From NCBI GenBank assembly GCA_030615625.1, contig JAUWYX010000001.1, forward strand, positions 186,001 to 250,000: a stretch of DNA of 64,000 nucleotides. Direction: 5' to 3'. The stretch comes from Dehalococcoidia bacterium (GTDB taxonomy: Bacteria; Chloroflexota; Dehalococcoidia; GIF9; AB-539-J10). Position 1 is the stretch's first letter; every line of letters begins with the position of its first letter. The notes beneath the pieces were generated by a model. It was not told where the DNA came from and made no database searches. It worked only from the letters and a program-made list of their open reading frames with translations. A program made the translations under genes and the position numbers. Positions 17,700 to 26,787 of the stretch are shown piece by piece.

Positions 17700-18037
17700 A
17701 TTCTAACCACGGGGGTCGCTTTGTTCCATAATTTATCCAGTTGATAATAATCCCGCTCTAACGGGGCAAATATATGAACAATAACCGAACCAAAATCAGC
17801 AAGCATCCAACCTGAATCAGGAGTCCCTTCGTTATGATGAGTTACGACGCCTTTAGTTCTCAACACTTCATAAATACCCTGCCAGATAGCTTCAATATGC
17901 CGCTTGGTATCTCCAGTGCAAATAACAAAGTAATCCGCGAAAGAGCACAAGGCTCTAACGTCCAGCATAGCAATATCCGTTGCTTGCTTCTCAGAAGCAA
18001 GTTCGGTAGCTAAGCGCGCTATTTCCTCCGCTTCCAG
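17693..18037 (-). CDS. rsfS: ribosomal silencing factor RsfS, with a probable CTG start
   Basis: The core (LDVRALCSFADYFVICTGDTKRHI, shown here as SFADYFVICTGDTKRH, then GWMLADFGSVIVHIF) is typical RsfS, which binds L14 on the 50S subunit and blocks subunit joining. The first ATG (17968) would remove the family's N-terminal helix. In the same frame upstream that helix is encoded (EAEEIARLATELASEKQATD), preceded by a strong AAGGAGG at 18049-18055 and a stop codon, but no ATG, GTG or TTG. A CTG at 18037 is the best start. A sequence error near the start is possible. Confidence 0.85.
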   Translation of the reverse strand: MEAEEIARLATELASEKQATDIAMLDVRALCSFADYFVICTGDTKRHIEAIWQGIYEVLRTKGVVTHHNEGTPDSGWMLADFGSVIVHIFAPLERDYYQLDKLWNKATPVVRIQ

Positions 18038-18060
18038 AAAGGCAGTAACCTCCTTCTATA

Positions 18061-18066
18061 ATTATA
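18061..18066 (-). promoter_or_regulatory. TATAAT -10 box of rsfS
   Basis: An extended TGGTATAAT on the minus strand ends about 6 nt before the AAGGAGG site. The transcript would start at the Shine-Dalgarno itself, which gives a very short leader. Confidence 0.45.
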
Positions 18067-18228
18067 CCATTTATGGCAACATTTGACCAAGACCATCTTG
18101 CCATGTATATTTTGAATATAATGTACCCTGCATTAGAACTCTACTGCAATACTACTCTACTTGCAAATTTGAGAACGAAATTTTTCAGTTTGCAATATAT
18201 CTGCTATAATTAAAACGAGGACAAAGAT

Positions 18229-20316
18229 ATGCAAGTAAAATGGTGGCGTAGCAGATTTTTTTACCTGCTGCTTCTAGCAGTGATAGTTGCTCTGGTACTC
18301 GTCTCCATGCCCCGTGAGGGGCCTGAGCCAGTAGCCTTGGCTGATTTTGTCAATGAAGCCAAACCACAACAGCTCGATACCATTGGATACTGGCAAGAGG
18401 GGCAGAAGCTCGTTGGCTTGGAAGATGCGGAAGTTATATGTTGGACTCAATATACAAAAACTCCCGAGGAGCTGAGTAAACTTCTTAAAGAAGAAGGCGT
18501 AAATGTCAATGCCGGGAAGAAGCTCGAGTCTAATTTCGATGGTGCTGCACTGGAGGCCGATGGTAAGCTTGATGATGAGCACAAGGTAACTCAAGCGGAA
18601 TTCATGGTTCTATCCAAAAAAGGGCAAATTGACACCATTCTACAAGATGGTGATACTCTCGAGGGCTTGAAAGATAGCAAAATCACAATTACAGCGGCAT
18701 TTATTGGTGATACCAATGCCCTGCGTGATTACCTGGAAAAAGAAGGGGTAATCCTGGGAGCAGAAGGAATAAAAATCGACGTTAAACCTAGTGGCGTTGA
18801 TTGGGGAACGATAGCACTAACAGTCATTCTACCCATTGTGCTGCTTGGGGCATTATTTTACTTCTTATTCTTCCGTGCCGCCCGTGGCGCTGGCACACAA
18901 GCCTTCAATTTCGGCAAAAGCCGTGCCCGATTAAGTATCGACAAGAGGCCCGATGTAACTTTCGCCGATGTCGCTGGAACAGATGAGGCAAAAGAAGAGG
19001 TTCAAGAAGTAGTGGAATTCCTCAAGTCTCCCCAGAAATTCCAGGCACTGGGGGGACGCATACCCCGAGGAGTGCTCCTGGTAGGGCCACCAGGAACAGG
19101 TAAGACTTTACTGGCTAAAGCTATAGCTGGAGAGGCCAGGGTCCCCTTTTACTCTATTAGTGGCAGCGAATTTGTGGAGATGTTTGTGGGCGTGGGTGCT
19201 GCGAGGGTCAGAGACCTGTTTGAGCAAGCCAAGCATAATGCACCATGCCTTATATTTATTGATGAAATCGATGCCGTTGGCCGACACCGTGGTGCTGGCT
19301 TAGGTGGAGGGCACGACGAAAGGGAGCAGACCCTCAATCAAATTCTGGCTGAGATGGATGGCTTCGATACCAGTGCCAACATCATTGTCGTGGCCGCCAC
19401 CAATCGCCCCGACATCCTCGACCCAGCTCTTCTGCGCCCCGGTCGTTTTGACCGCCACATTGTCATCGATCTACCCGATATAAAAGGCCGCAAGGCTATT
19501 CTAGAGGTACATGCCAAGGACAAGCCGCTGGCCAAAGGAGTTAACCTCGAAACGGTAGCTAAGGAAACGCCGGGATTCAGTGGAGCTGACTTAGCTAACC
19601 TAATTAATGAAGCAGCCATTCTAGCTGCCCGGCGCAACCGTAAAGATATCACATTAAAGGAGCTGGAGGATGCTGCCGACCGCACTATAGCTGGACCGGA
19701 AAAGAAAAGCCGTGTAATAAGTCCCAAAGAAAAGGAAATAATTGCTTGCCACGAAAGTGGCCATGCCTTGACCGCCAGGATGTTGCCTAATGCTGACCCT
19801 GTGCATAAGATTTCTATTGTCGCCCGAGGGATGCTGGGGGGCTGGACACGTTTCCTGCCATCCGAAGACCGCCATTTATGGACTAAGTCTCAGTTTGATG
19901 ATAGATTGGCAGTGAGCTTGGGCGGACGCGTTGCCGAGGAAATTACCTTCGGGGAAATGACTACCGGTGCCCAAAACGACTTGGAGCAAGCAACTAAGCT
20001 AGCTAGAAAAATGGTCACCGAGTATGGCATGAGTGAGAAATTGGGCCCGCGGACCTTTGGTCAAAGGCAGGAACTCGTCTTTCTCGGTCGTGAGATCAGC
20101 GAACAGAAGGATTATAGCGATAAGATAGCCCAGGAAATCGATGAAGAAGTGCATAATCTTATCCAGCGGGCCTACGATACCGCCAAGAAAATTCTGACCA
20201 AGAATAAAGGAAAACTAAAACAGCTAGCTGAAGAGCTTATAGCTCGTGAAACTCTGGATGAACCTGATCTCGACAAAATATTTGAAGGCTTAGCACCACA
20301 GCCAACCCCCGGCTAA
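18229..20316 (+). CDS. ftsH: ATP-dependent zinc metalloprotease FtsH
   Basis: 695 residues. Two membrane segments (about 9-26 and 193-213) flank an extracytoplasmic domain of about 165 residues. Then comes the AAA+ module: Walker A GPPGTGKT near 286, Walker [13 protein letters not shown], and [22 protein letters not shown]. The peptidase has HESGH near 508 and the third zinc ligand in [16 protein letters not shown]. The protease pulls and cuts membrane and short-lived soluble proteins. The extracytoplasmic part is longer than in the E. coli enzyme and seems to hold two similar halves ([14 protein letters not shown] and [12 protein letters not shown]). The leader has TATAAT at 18205-18210. Confidence 0.98.
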   Translation: MQVKWWRSRFFYLLLLAVIVALVLVSMPREGPEPVALADFVNEAKPQQLDTIGYWQEGQKLVGLEDAEVICWTQYTKTPEELSKLLKEEGVNVNAGKKLESNFDGAALEADGKLDDEHKVTQAEFMVLSKKGQIDTILQDGDTLEGLKDSKITITAAFIGDTNALRDYLEKEGVILGAEGIKIDVKPSGVDWGTIALTVILPIVLLGALFYFLFFRAARGAGTQAFNFGKSRARLSIDKRPDVTFADVAGTDEAKEEVQEVVEFLKSPQKFQALGGRIPRGVLLVGPPGTGKTLLAKAIAGEARVPFYSISGSEFVEMFVGVGAARVRDLFEQAKHNAPCLIFIDEIDAVGRHRGAGLGGGHDEREQTLNQILAEMDGFDTSANIIVVAATNRPDILDPALLRPGRFDRHIVIDLPDIKGRKAILEVHAKDKPLAKGVNLETVAKETPGFSGADLANLINEAAILAARRNRKDITLKELEDAADRTIAGPEKKSRVISPKEKEIIACHESGHALTARMLPNADPVHKISIVARGMLGGWTRFLPSEDRHLWTKSQFDDRLAVSLGGRVAEEITFGEMTTGAQNDLEQATKLARKMVTEYGMSEKLGPRTFGQRQELVFLGREISEQKDYSDKIAQEIDEEVHNLIQRAYDTAKKILTKNKGKLKQLAEELIARETLDEPDLDKIFEGLAPQPTPG

Positions 20317-20336
20317 ATCAAAAAGCAAGGGTCAAG

Positions 20337-22025
20337 TTAAGATTCAATTTTTTGATTTTCTTGCAGGGAGCCAAGCCGGCTACTTTCTTTGGCGACAATA
20401 TCTTCATCTAGCTTGACAAATAGCGGTTGGGGCTGGCGAAGTTTCTGCCCCGGGGGTAAAAACTGAATTTTCCAGCCTTGTTCCTCCACATTACCATCAA
20501 ATCCAAGGGAGGAATGAAGCTTCTCGGAGCTGAAAGGAAGGAAAGGATAGAAAACAGTTTTCAATGCTGTCAGCACAGAAAGGCCAGTATAGACGGATTT
20601 AGCCGAAGTCTCTCGCTCTGTTTTAATTGTCTTCCACGGAGCTTGTTCATCAAGATAGCGATTAGCTTCCTGAGCCAGAGACATAGCCTCCTTGACCGCC
20701 CTTTTAAACTCACAACGGTAAAGCAACTCGTCCACAGCATCTAAGGCAACTTCAGCCCCATGAAGCAAGCTCTGGCTGCGTTCATTCAATTCACCCGGCG
20801 CAGGTACAGCTCCATCGAAATTGCGATAAGCAAAGGTGAGAACACGATGAGCTAAATTACCATAGGTGGCTACCAACTCATTATTATTACGACGAAGGAA
20901 TTCACGCCAGGAAAAATCGCTGTCCCCGGTCTCAGGCATATTCACTGCCAAAGTATACCTCAAAGAATCTGGCTCATACCGTTCCAGGTAATCATGCAGC
21001 CAGATTGCCCAACCACGGCTAGTAGAAAGCTTCTTGCCTTCGATAGTCAAAAATTCGTTAGCTGGAACATCATAAGGAAGATTCAGACTATCATAACCCA
21101 TCAACATCGCCGGCCAAACAAGGGTATGGAAAAAGATATTATCCTTGCCAATGAAATAGAAACTCTTAGCATCGTCTTGCCAGAAAGCTTGCCAGGCGGT
21201 ATCATCTCCCTGCAATTTTGCCCATTCCTTGCTTGCCGATAAATAACCAATGACTGCCTCAAACCATACATAAATACGTTTATGCTCAAAGCCTGATTGC
21301 GGCACAATTACTCCCCAATCCAAGTCACGAGTAACCGCTCTGTCCTTTAATCCTTCATCCAGAAATTTCCACGTGGTGCCAAGCACATTACGCCGCCAAT
21401 GAGTCTGCTCTTTTATCCAGTCAGTCAATTTGTTCTGAAAAGAAGAAAGGCGCAAAAAGAAATGCTCCGAAGACTCAAAGCGAGGCGGAGTGGAACAAAG
21501 GTAACAGCGAAGCTCCTTAAGCTCCCATGGATTCAAAGGCTTACCGCACTCATCACATTCATCACCTCTTGCTTTAGTGAAGCCACAGTGAGGACAAGTA
21601 CCTTCCAGATAGCGGTCGGGAAGGAACCTCTGGCACTTAGGGCAATAAGCTTGAAGCATCTTGTCTTTGTACATATAGCCCCTATTGAGCAAAGTGAGGA
21701 ATATATCATGAGTAACTTGAGTGTGATTTGGAGTGCCAGTGGTGGTAAATAAGTCGAAAGAGATACCTAATTTTTTCCAGCAATCAACAAATTGCTGATG
21801 ATATTTATCTACTACGTTTTGTGGCGTGGTAGATTCTTGTTCAGCACGAATTGTAATCGGCGCTCCGTGCTGATCGCTACCGGAAACCATCAGCACCTTA
21901 TTGCCCTTAAGGCGATGATAACGGGCGAAAATATCGGCTGGCAGATAAGCACCAGCGATATGTCCTAAATGTAGGGGACCATTGGCATAAGGCCAAGCAA
22001 CACCGATAAAAATGCGCTCGCTCAA
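20337..22025 (-). CDS. metG: methionyl-tRNA synthetase
   Basis: 562 residues of class I MetRS. The HIGH motif is YANGPLHLGHIAGAYL. The four-Cys zinc knuckles are CPKCQRFLPDRYLEGTCPHC and CDECGKPL...CYLC. The KMSKS motif is KLSTSRGWAIW. It charges both initiator and elongator tRNA-Met. There is no C-terminal tRNA-binding OB domain, as in other short MetRS. The start is a TTG at 22025 preceded by GGGGGA. It lies downstream of the zinc-ribbon gene and rsmI on the same strand and is convergent with ftsH. Confidence 0.96.
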   Translation of the reverse strand: MSERIFIGVAWPYANGPLHLGHIAGAYLPADIFARYHRLKGNKVLMVSGSDQHGAPITIRAEQESTTPQNVVDKYHQQFVDCWKKLGISFDLFTTTGTPNHTQVTHDIFLTLLNRGYMYKDKMLQAYCPKCQRFLPDRYLEGTCPHCGFTKARGDECDECGKPLNPWELKELRCYLCSTPPRFESSEHFFLRLSSFQNKLTDWIKEQTHWRRNVLGTTWKFLDEGLKDRAVTRDLDWGVIVPQSGFEHKRIYVWFEAVIGYLSASKEWAKLQGDDTAWQAFWQDDAKSFYFIGKDNIFFHTLVWPAMLMGYDSLNLPYDVPANEFLTIEGKKLSTSRGWAIWLHDYLERYEPDSLRYTLAVNMPETGDSDFSWREFLRRNNNELVATYGNLAHRVLTFAYRNFDGAVPAPGELNERSQSLLHGAEVALDAVDELLYRCEFKRAVKEAMSLAQEANRYLDEQAPWKTIKTERETSAKSVYTGLSVLTALKTVFYPFLPFSSEKLHSSLGFDGNVEEQGWKIQFLPPGQKLRQPQPLFVKLDEDIVAKESSRLGSLQENQKIES

Positions 22026-22072
22026 ATTCTTCCCCCAGAAGTTAGCCTATTGTAAATCATTAATTGCCTCGT

Positions 22073-22104
22073 GTCATTGCCATGAGCCGAGGCTCTCAAA
22101 TGAC
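22073..22104. repeat. short inverted repeat before metG
   Basis: GTCATT and GAGCC pair with GGCTC and AATGAC to form an interrupted hairpin. The outer GTCATT...AATGAC resembles the ends of the GTCATTGCGAG repeat seen at 40574-40654. It may be a decayed copy or a local terminator of the rsmI transcript. Confidence 0.4.
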
Positions 22105-22116
22105 GATTGCCAACGT

Positions 22117-22320
22117 TTATTCCTTGGGGAGAAAGGTAATTATTTGCTTTCCTTTCTCCGTTCCATATGAGATATAACCACGGCTCAGGCAGCAATCAAT
22201 ACAAAGACGTTGCTTTTCATCTCCTTCCCCGTTGATTAAGAGATAACGCTCTCCATATTTAATAGGACGATGACAACCATCACATTCCACCTTTTCTGTA
22301 GCAATACAACCACGGCGCAT
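22117..22320 (-). CDS. small zinc-ribbon-like protein of unknown function
   Basis: 67 residues with two Cys pairs, CDGCHRP and CIDCC, which would form one zinc site around a short beta region (KYGERYLLINGEG). The ATG is 1 nt after the rsmI stop, so it is translated with it; metG follows. I do not recognise a named family. Confidence 0.75.
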   Translation of the reverse strand: MRRGCIATEKVECDGCHRPIKYGERYLLINGEGDEKQRLCIDCCLSRGYISYGTEKGKQIITFLPKE

Positions 22321-22321
22321 T

Positions 22322-23014
22322 TTAGCTCCTTTCCTGAAATTTCAACCAAGCTCGAGTCTTACCTTCAATAGCGAGACTAAACTCCCCTCTTGGTTCGGAG
22401 AAATGCTCCCTAGCTTGGCTCACTCTGCCCCGGAAAATCTCTTCGTGAACTTTGGTAAGCTCACGGCATACAGATAGTCTTCTATCTCCTAGAATTTCTT
22501 CAATATCACTCAATGCCTTCCTAAGGCGATGGGGTGTCTCGAAAGCCACTATAGTTCTTGGTTCATCGACTATTGAACTGAGAAGGCGCTGCCTTTGTCC
22601 TTTACGGCGGGGCAAAAACCCAACATAAAGGAATTGGTCGGTCGGTAACCCTGAAACCACTAAGGCGGTAATCACTGCTGAAGCACCAGGAATCGGTACC
22701 ACAGAAATCCCACGCTCAATGGCAGCAACGATAAGCTCGTAACCAGGATCACTTAGCCCTGGCATGCCAGCTTCCGAAACTAGAGCCAGGTTTTCTTTCT
22801 CGAGATAATCCAATAAATAGTCAAGTTTAGCTCTTTTACTATGCTCGTGATAACTAGTCAACTGAGTTTTTATATTATGGGCATTAAGCAAGTGGCGTGT
22901 AGTGCGTGTATCCTCAGCAGCAATAAGTTTCACCTCCCGTAAAAGGCGTAAGGCACGCAGGGAAATATCTTCCAGATTGCCAATAGGAGTGGCAATGACA
23001 TAAAGAACAGGCAT
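22322..23014 (-). CDS. rsmI: 16S rRNA (cytidine-1402-2'-O)-methyltransferase
   Basis: 230 residues of the tetrapyrrole-methylase fold: LYVIATPIGNLEDISLRALR at the start, AAEDTRTTRHLLN, LVSEAGMPGLSDPGYELI, and VPIPGASAVITALVVSGLP. All are family hallmarks. It methylates the ribose of C1402 in 16S rRNA. It is shorter than E. coli RsmI, lacking the C-terminal extension. It heads an apparent rsmI-zinc ribbon-metG operon. Confidence 0.96.
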   Translation of the reverse strand: MPVLYVIATPIGNLEDISLRALRLLREVKLIAAEDTRTTRHLLNAHNIKTQLTSYHEHSKRAKLDYLLDYLEKENLALVSEAGMPGLSDPGYELIVAAIERGISVVPIPGASAVITALVVSGLPTDQFLYVGFLPRRKGQRQRLLSSIVDEPRTIVAFETPHRLRKALSDIEEILGDRRLSVCRELTKVHEEIFRGRVSQAREHFSEPRGEFSLAIEGKTRAWLKFQERS

Positions 23015-23060
23015 GACCTACAATTATACTTAATAGCTATAATTTTATCTACAAGTTTCC

Positions 23061-23089
23061 TTGACTTTAGACCGCCATGCTTGTATAGT
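23061..23089 (+). promoter_or_regulatory. sigma70-type promoter of the IMP dehydrogenase gene
   Basis: TTGACT (23061-23066), a 17-nt spacer, then TATAGT (23084-23089) with an upstream TG. The predicted start near 23096 gives a leader of about 23 nt. This is one of the best promoter matches in the window. Confidence 0.7.
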
Positions 23090-23118
23090 TTGTGGCAACT
23101 TTTATCAAGTAAAGAAAA

Positions 23119-24264
23119 ATGCCTCACCTTAAATTCAAAGAGATAGAACGCGCTTACGGATTTGATGAAGTTGCACTTGTCCCCGGAGATGTAACCCTTA
23201 ATCCTGACCAAGCCAACATAGACTTTACCGTAAAAAATTTCATCTTGTCCATCCCTATTCTAGCCTCAGCCATGGATGCTATTGTTGACCCTGCCTTTGC
23301 TATTAAATTTAGCAGGCTTGGCGGGCTAGCTGTCCTTAATTTAGAAGGTATACAGACAAGGTACGAAAACCCCGATAAGGTCTTAAACCAAATTGCCCAA
23401 ACTCCTGAGAAAGAGGTTACTTCCCTGCTTCAAAAAATTTACTCCGGGCCTATCAAGGAAAAGCTCATTAGCCAGCGCATTGGAGCAATAAAACAGGCTG
23501 GTGCCATCTGTGCCGTATCTATAACTCCAGCCAACACCAAACGGTTGGCTCCTATAGCCAAGGATGCCGGGATGGATATACTCGTGGTGCAATCTACCGT
23601 CACCACGGCCAGGCACATCTCCAAGAGCTATCGGGGACTTATCCTGCCTGAGCTATGCCAGCAAATGTCCTTGCCTATCATAGTAGGCAATTGTTGCAGC
23701 TATAACGCGGCATTGGAGCTAATGAGAACAGGGGTCGATGGCATCCTAGTTGGAGTGGGGCCTGGGTCTGCCTGTACCACCCGGGAGGTCATCGGCGTTG
23801 GAGTTCCCCAGATAACTGCTACTCTGAATTGTGCCGCTGCTAGAGAAACATATCTCAAGGAAAGTGATAAATACGTAGCAGTGATAACAGATGGAGGTAT
23901 TCGCACTGGTGGTGATTTATGCAAAGCATTCGCCGCCGGTGCTGACGCTGTGATGATTGGCTCGCCTTTAGCTCAAGCGACAGAAGCGCCAGGAAGAGGC
24001 TATCACTGGGGCATGTCTCATTCTCATCCAGCATTGCCTAGAGGGACACGTGTTAGAGTTGGCACTACCGCCTCATTAGAGCAGATTCTCTTCGGTCCTA
24101 CTTCCGTCACCAACGGCACTCAAAACTTAATTGGCGCTCTACGCACTAGCATGGGAGTATGCAGTGCTCGGACCATTCAAGAAATGCACAAAGTTAAGAT
24201 GGTTATTGCACCATCTATAAAGACTGAAGGGAAATACTTGCAGGCAATCCAGAATGTCCCTTGA
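23119..24264 (+). CDS. guaB3: IMP dehydrogenase family protein, GuaB3-like, without CBS domains
   Basis: 381 residues of the IMPDH/GMPR barrel. The phosphate-binding and active Cys loop reads GVGPGSACTTREVIGVG, and ITDGGIRTGGDLCKAFAAGADAVMIG is the second phosphate loop. The CBS pair found in typical GuaB is missing, and the N-terminus AYGFDEVALVPGDVTLNPDQ matches the GuaB3 group of actinobacteria and Chloroflexota. The reaction may be IMP oxidation or GMP reduction; the family's exact role is not settled for this type. The ATG is preceded by AAAGAAAA rather than a good ribosome site. Confidence 0.9.
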   Translation: MPHLKFKEIERAYGFDEVALVPGDVTLNPDQANIDFTVKNFILSIPILASAMDAIVDPAFAIKFSRLGGLAVLNLEGIQTRYENPDKVLNQIAQTPEKEVTSLLQKIYSGPIKEKLISQRIGAIKQAGAICAVSITPANTKRLAPIAKDAGMDILVVQSTVTTARHISKSYRGLILPELCQQMSLPIIVGNCCSYNAALELMRTGVDGILVGVGPGSACTTREVIGVGVPQITATLNCAAARETYLKESDKYVAVITDGGIRTGGDLCKAFAAGADAVMIGSPLAQATEAPGRGYHWGMSHSHPALPRGTRVRVGTTASLEQILFGPTSVTNGTQNLIGALRTSMGVCSARTIQEMHKVKMVIAPSIKTEGKYLQAIQNVP

Positions 24265-24266
24265 GT

Positions 24267-24893
24267 TTATAGAAACGCAGAAAGACAAAACCAGACACCA
24301 AAGCCAGCTAGAATCAAAGCACAAACGCTAAACACAATCTTTTGTACCTTCTGTGTCCACCACCGCCTTGACTTAAATGTACTCACAGAGAGAAATTCAC
24401 TCCAGGCCAAATCACAAGGCAAATGCACTATGGTAAACAAAATAACACCGGCAAGCCCGAACTTGGCGGCACCGGTTACCAGCGCTGTACCCACAGTCGC
24501 CCACCATATGTAAAAGGCTGGGTTGGTTCCTGTAATTACAATGCCTGTCAGTAAGGAGCTAGCCGGTAGGCCACCTACCGCGTCAGTCGCCTTACCAGTA
24601 GCTCGAAACATTCGGAAACCCAGGTAGAGCAGCATCAAGCCACCGGCAATATATATACCCTTTTCCACCTGGGGAGAGTCGATGAAATGTTCGAATCCAA
24701 AATAAATTACAGCATAAATGACAGCTATGAGTGGTACTTCAATTACAGCATGCCCTGCTGCAATCCAGGCACCAGCGTGTTTGTCACTGTAACCCTTGGC
24801 TATGGTAGCAGCAGTCATTGGTCCGGGTAACATAACGCCAGTAAGAGAAATTCCCGCTGCTGATAATAAAAATAGGCCCAGGCTTGTCTCCAT
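24267..24893 (-). CDS. LysE/RhtB family transporter
   Basis: 208 residues with about six membrane helices: SAAGISLTGVMLPGPMTAAT, then AGHAVIEVPLIAVIYAVIYFG, GIYIAGGLMLLYLGFRMFR, and a C-terminal pair. The PGP in the first loop and the helix pattern are typical of LysE-type exporters, which push amino acids or similar solutes outward. The solute cannot be predicted. It is convergent with the IMPDH gene (2 nt apart) and follows the unknown gene at 24923-25690 on the same strand. Confidence 0.83.
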   Translation of the reverse strand: METSLGLFLLSAAGISLTGVMLPGPMTAATIAKGYSDKHAGAWIAAGHAVIEVPLIAVIYAVIYFGFEHFIDSPQVEKGIYIAGGLMLLYLGFRMFRATGKATDAVGGLPASSLLTGIVITGTNPAFYIWWATVGTALVTGAAKFGLAGVILFTIVHLPCDLAWSEFLSVSTFKSRRWWTQKVQKIVFSVCALILAGFGVWFCLSAFL

Positions 24894-24922
24894 GACTTAC
24901 TTTGGGCAAAACCAGATTCAGG

Positions 24923-25690
24923 CTAAATTTCCTCTTGTTCCTCATCCTCCTCCCCAGCCACAAGCCCACCATAATGAGGGAGTTTCACACCTGCTTTGGT
25001 GCGGCGACCTCTAGCTCCTCTGGGCAGATCGCCAATCATCTTCTTTAGCTCTGTCAATGCCTCAACCGACTGCGTTGAAGGAGCAACTACGCCATCTACC
25101 CCAGCTTGCCATAAACTGGTTAGCTCAGCCTTTGTGACCGAAGAAGGCAAGGCCATAATAACCGGCTTCTCCAATAGCTCGACGAACCTTCGGCAAACAA
25201 GCAGATGCTCCACGGCAACAAAAGAGTCTCCGCCCCCACTACTGATGAACACACCATCTACTTCAAGGCTATTAATGGCCCTAACAAAACCCTGGTCTAA
25301 TGAAGGCTCTATCATCAAAAATTTGCCTACCTCTTCTTTGTGTAATACTGCGGCAGGTATCCTAATGTCAAAAACCACGAAGTCGCACCCCAAGCTCACA
25401 AGCTCATTTATTTTCTCTTCGCTCATGCCCTTCACGAATACCCCCAGAGGGACATCGCCCACAGCTTTGATCATTTGCCTAACAACTTTGGCGCTTGGAT
25501 CCTCGTCCAATATCAACCCGGCATCGACATTGACATCAGCCACGATTTTAGCTTCCTTGACCTGTGTTTCGGACAGCCCCGCAATAAGCAAAACTGCTGG
25601 GCTTTTTAGTTCAGAAACAGAAGGATGAAAACCTATGGGTGCAGTTGAAGACTTAGAAAGGCCCTGCAATTTATCTACAAATTTGCTCAT
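24923..25690 (-). CDS. conserved protein of unknown function, barrel-like
   Basis: 255 residues. The repeated pattern of beta strand, loop and helix (SPAVLLIAGLSETQVKEAKI, VDAGLILDEDPSAKVV, VPLGVFVKGMSEEKINEL, CDFVVFDIRI, VDGVFISSGGG, KPVIMALPS, AGVDGVVAPSTQSVEAL) suggests a TIM barrel. No known catalytic set is recognised. A basic segment GARGRRTK and an acidic tail GEEDEEQEEI follow. The ATG comes 10 nt after the mature tRNA-Thr 3' end with GGGGG as ribosome site, so it may be read through from the tRNA promoter. Confidence 0.8.
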   Translation of the reverse strand: MSKFVDKLQGLSKSSTAPIGFHPSVSELKSPAVLLIAGLSETQVKEAKIVADVNVDAGLILDEDPSAKVVRQMIKAVGDVPLGVFVKGMSEEKINELVSLGCDFVVFDIRIPAAVLHKEEVGKFLMIEPSLDQGFVRAINSLEVDGVFISSGGGDSFVAVEHLLVCRRFVELLEKPVIMALPSSVTKAELTSLWQAGVDGVVAPSTQSVEALTELKKMIGDLPRGARGRRTKAGVKLPHYGGLVAGEEDEEQEEI

Positions 25691-25699
25691 ATAACCCCC

Positions 25700-25771
25700 A
25701 GCCAGCGGTCGGATTCGAACCGACGACCGGCGGTTTACGAAACCGCTGCTCTACCCCTGAGCTACGCTGGC
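25700..25771 (-). tRNA. tRNA-Thr (CGT)
   Basis: A complete cloverleaf: acceptor GCCAGCG pairs with CGCTGGC, the anticodon stem GCGGT/ACCGC encloses the loop TTCGTAA with anticodon CGT, and the T loop is GGTTCGAATCC. The discriminator is T, and CCA is not encoded. It reads ACG codons. The recombinase scar at 25891-25962 lies 120 nt upstream. Confidence 0.95.
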
Positions 25772-25890
25772 ACAGAAGCTAAATTTTAGTTATTACTCAA
25801 GCTTATGTCTACTCTTTAGCTCTAAAATGGCGCTATTTTTTTCCAGTGCCGTTCCCCTGGCGGTAACACCCCACCTGGTAACCCCATGGT

Positions 25891-25962
25891 ATCCCTTTGC
25901 ATCCCTCCAATTATATGGCTGTAAACATCCATTGTAAAGGCTACCGAGCTTCCCCAATGCCC
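25891..25962 (-). pseudogene. remnant of a tyrosine recombinase C-terminus
   Basis: Within an otherwise noncoding frame (25822-26046) a block reads GHWGSSVAFTMDVYSHIIGG and then MQRD. It matches the end of phage-type integrases, where the catalytic Tyr lies in a TxDxYSH motif followed by a GMQ-like tail. The rest of the gene is gone. It lies near tRNA-Thr, a common type of integration target. Confidence 0.65.
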
Positions 25963-26023
25963 GCGAAAAGGTGGTAATATCAAATGGACTTTTGGGCTAT
26001 TTAGGAGTATCATAAGAGATGGA

Positions 26024-26419
26024 ATGAGGAAGAAGATAGTCCTCATCAGCCTGATTGCCGGCTTTTGCTTCCTTGGTGTCCTCTGCTACAAGAGCTGGAT
26101 TATCACTTTCGTCATCACCAAGTGCCTCAGCGGACGGACAGACGATAAACAGGGAATTGTCAGGTCAATAATCATCCCCTGGCGGAACTATCAGCTCCAC
26201 CTGCACCACTGGGTTCTTGCCCTGATTATTGGCGGAGTATTCGTGGTAAAGAGCTTCTACATTCTGGCACCGGAGATCTCTTACGGCATTCTCTCCGCCA
26301 TTATCTTCCAGGGAATCTACAGCTACGAAGACTGGTACCGAATTATAAAAAGAAAAAGCGTTCTGCCAACTTTGGCACAGCAGATGTCATTAGCTGCTGG
26401 GAATAACCAAGAATTTTGA
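26024..26419 (+). CDS. small membrane protein of unknown function
   Basis: 131 residues with an N-terminal hydrophobic segment (IVLISLIAGFCFLGVL), a charged middle (RTDDKQGIVRS), the motif QLHLHHWVLAL followed by a second membrane segment, and YSYEDWYRII near the end. The His-rich motif next to a membrane segment hints at metal or lipid binding, but I know no function. The ATG at 26024 has AAGAGATGGA upstream. Confidence 0.7.
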   Translation: MRKKIVLISLIAGFCFLGVLCYKSWIITFVITKCLSGRTDDKQGIVRSIIIPWRNYQLHLHHWVLALIIGGVFVVKSFYILAPEISYGILSAIIFQGIYSYEDWYRIIKRKSVLPTLAQQMSLAAGNNQEF

Positions 26420-26510
26420 ACGGTTATGATAGAAGAGATTCGTGACAATGGTGTACATTTATGTAAAGGAGCTCAAATAAGATTCTGTGCGTGTTAAACG
26501 TGGAGTCTTC

Positions 26511-26645
26511 ATGAAAATCGGCCTTTTCATCGACACATCCCTTCCCTACACAAATGATATTGCTACCGTAATCAAGATAATGAAGCGGGAATTTACCGAT
26601 GTTAAGAGGGTAAATCTGGAGATTCACGTACCACCAGTTGGCTAA
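26511..26645 (+). CDS. possible 44-residue ORF
   Basis: ATG-started frame encoding MKIGLFIDTSLPYTNDIATV and 24 more residues ending in HVPPVG. The composition is protein-like, but no good ribosome site precedes it. It may be the intact tip of a decayed gene. The rest of 26420-26787 shows no other gene. Confidence 0.3.
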   Translation: MKIGLFIDTSLPYTNDIATVIKIMKREFTDVKRVNLEIHVPPVG

Positions 26646-26787
26646 TTTCAGTCTCTAAAAGCGGGCCCCCACAACACCTGAATGCATTCACACCACATCC
26701 CGGCGCATGCTGGAGGTGACCAATAAATAACGAAGCGCACACGGGTGATAGCTACTCGTTTCAAACGCTGCCTGGTCAGTCTAGCTA

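Noticed and set aside
25822..26046. 74-codon minus-strand frame taken as a whole gene
   Set aside because: Only the middle block matches recombinases; both ends are unrelated, so it is a scar and not a gene.
26424..26627. 67-codon minus-strand frame
   Set aside because: It has no ribosome site and lies opposite the small plus-strand frame at 26511; the composition is not protein-like.
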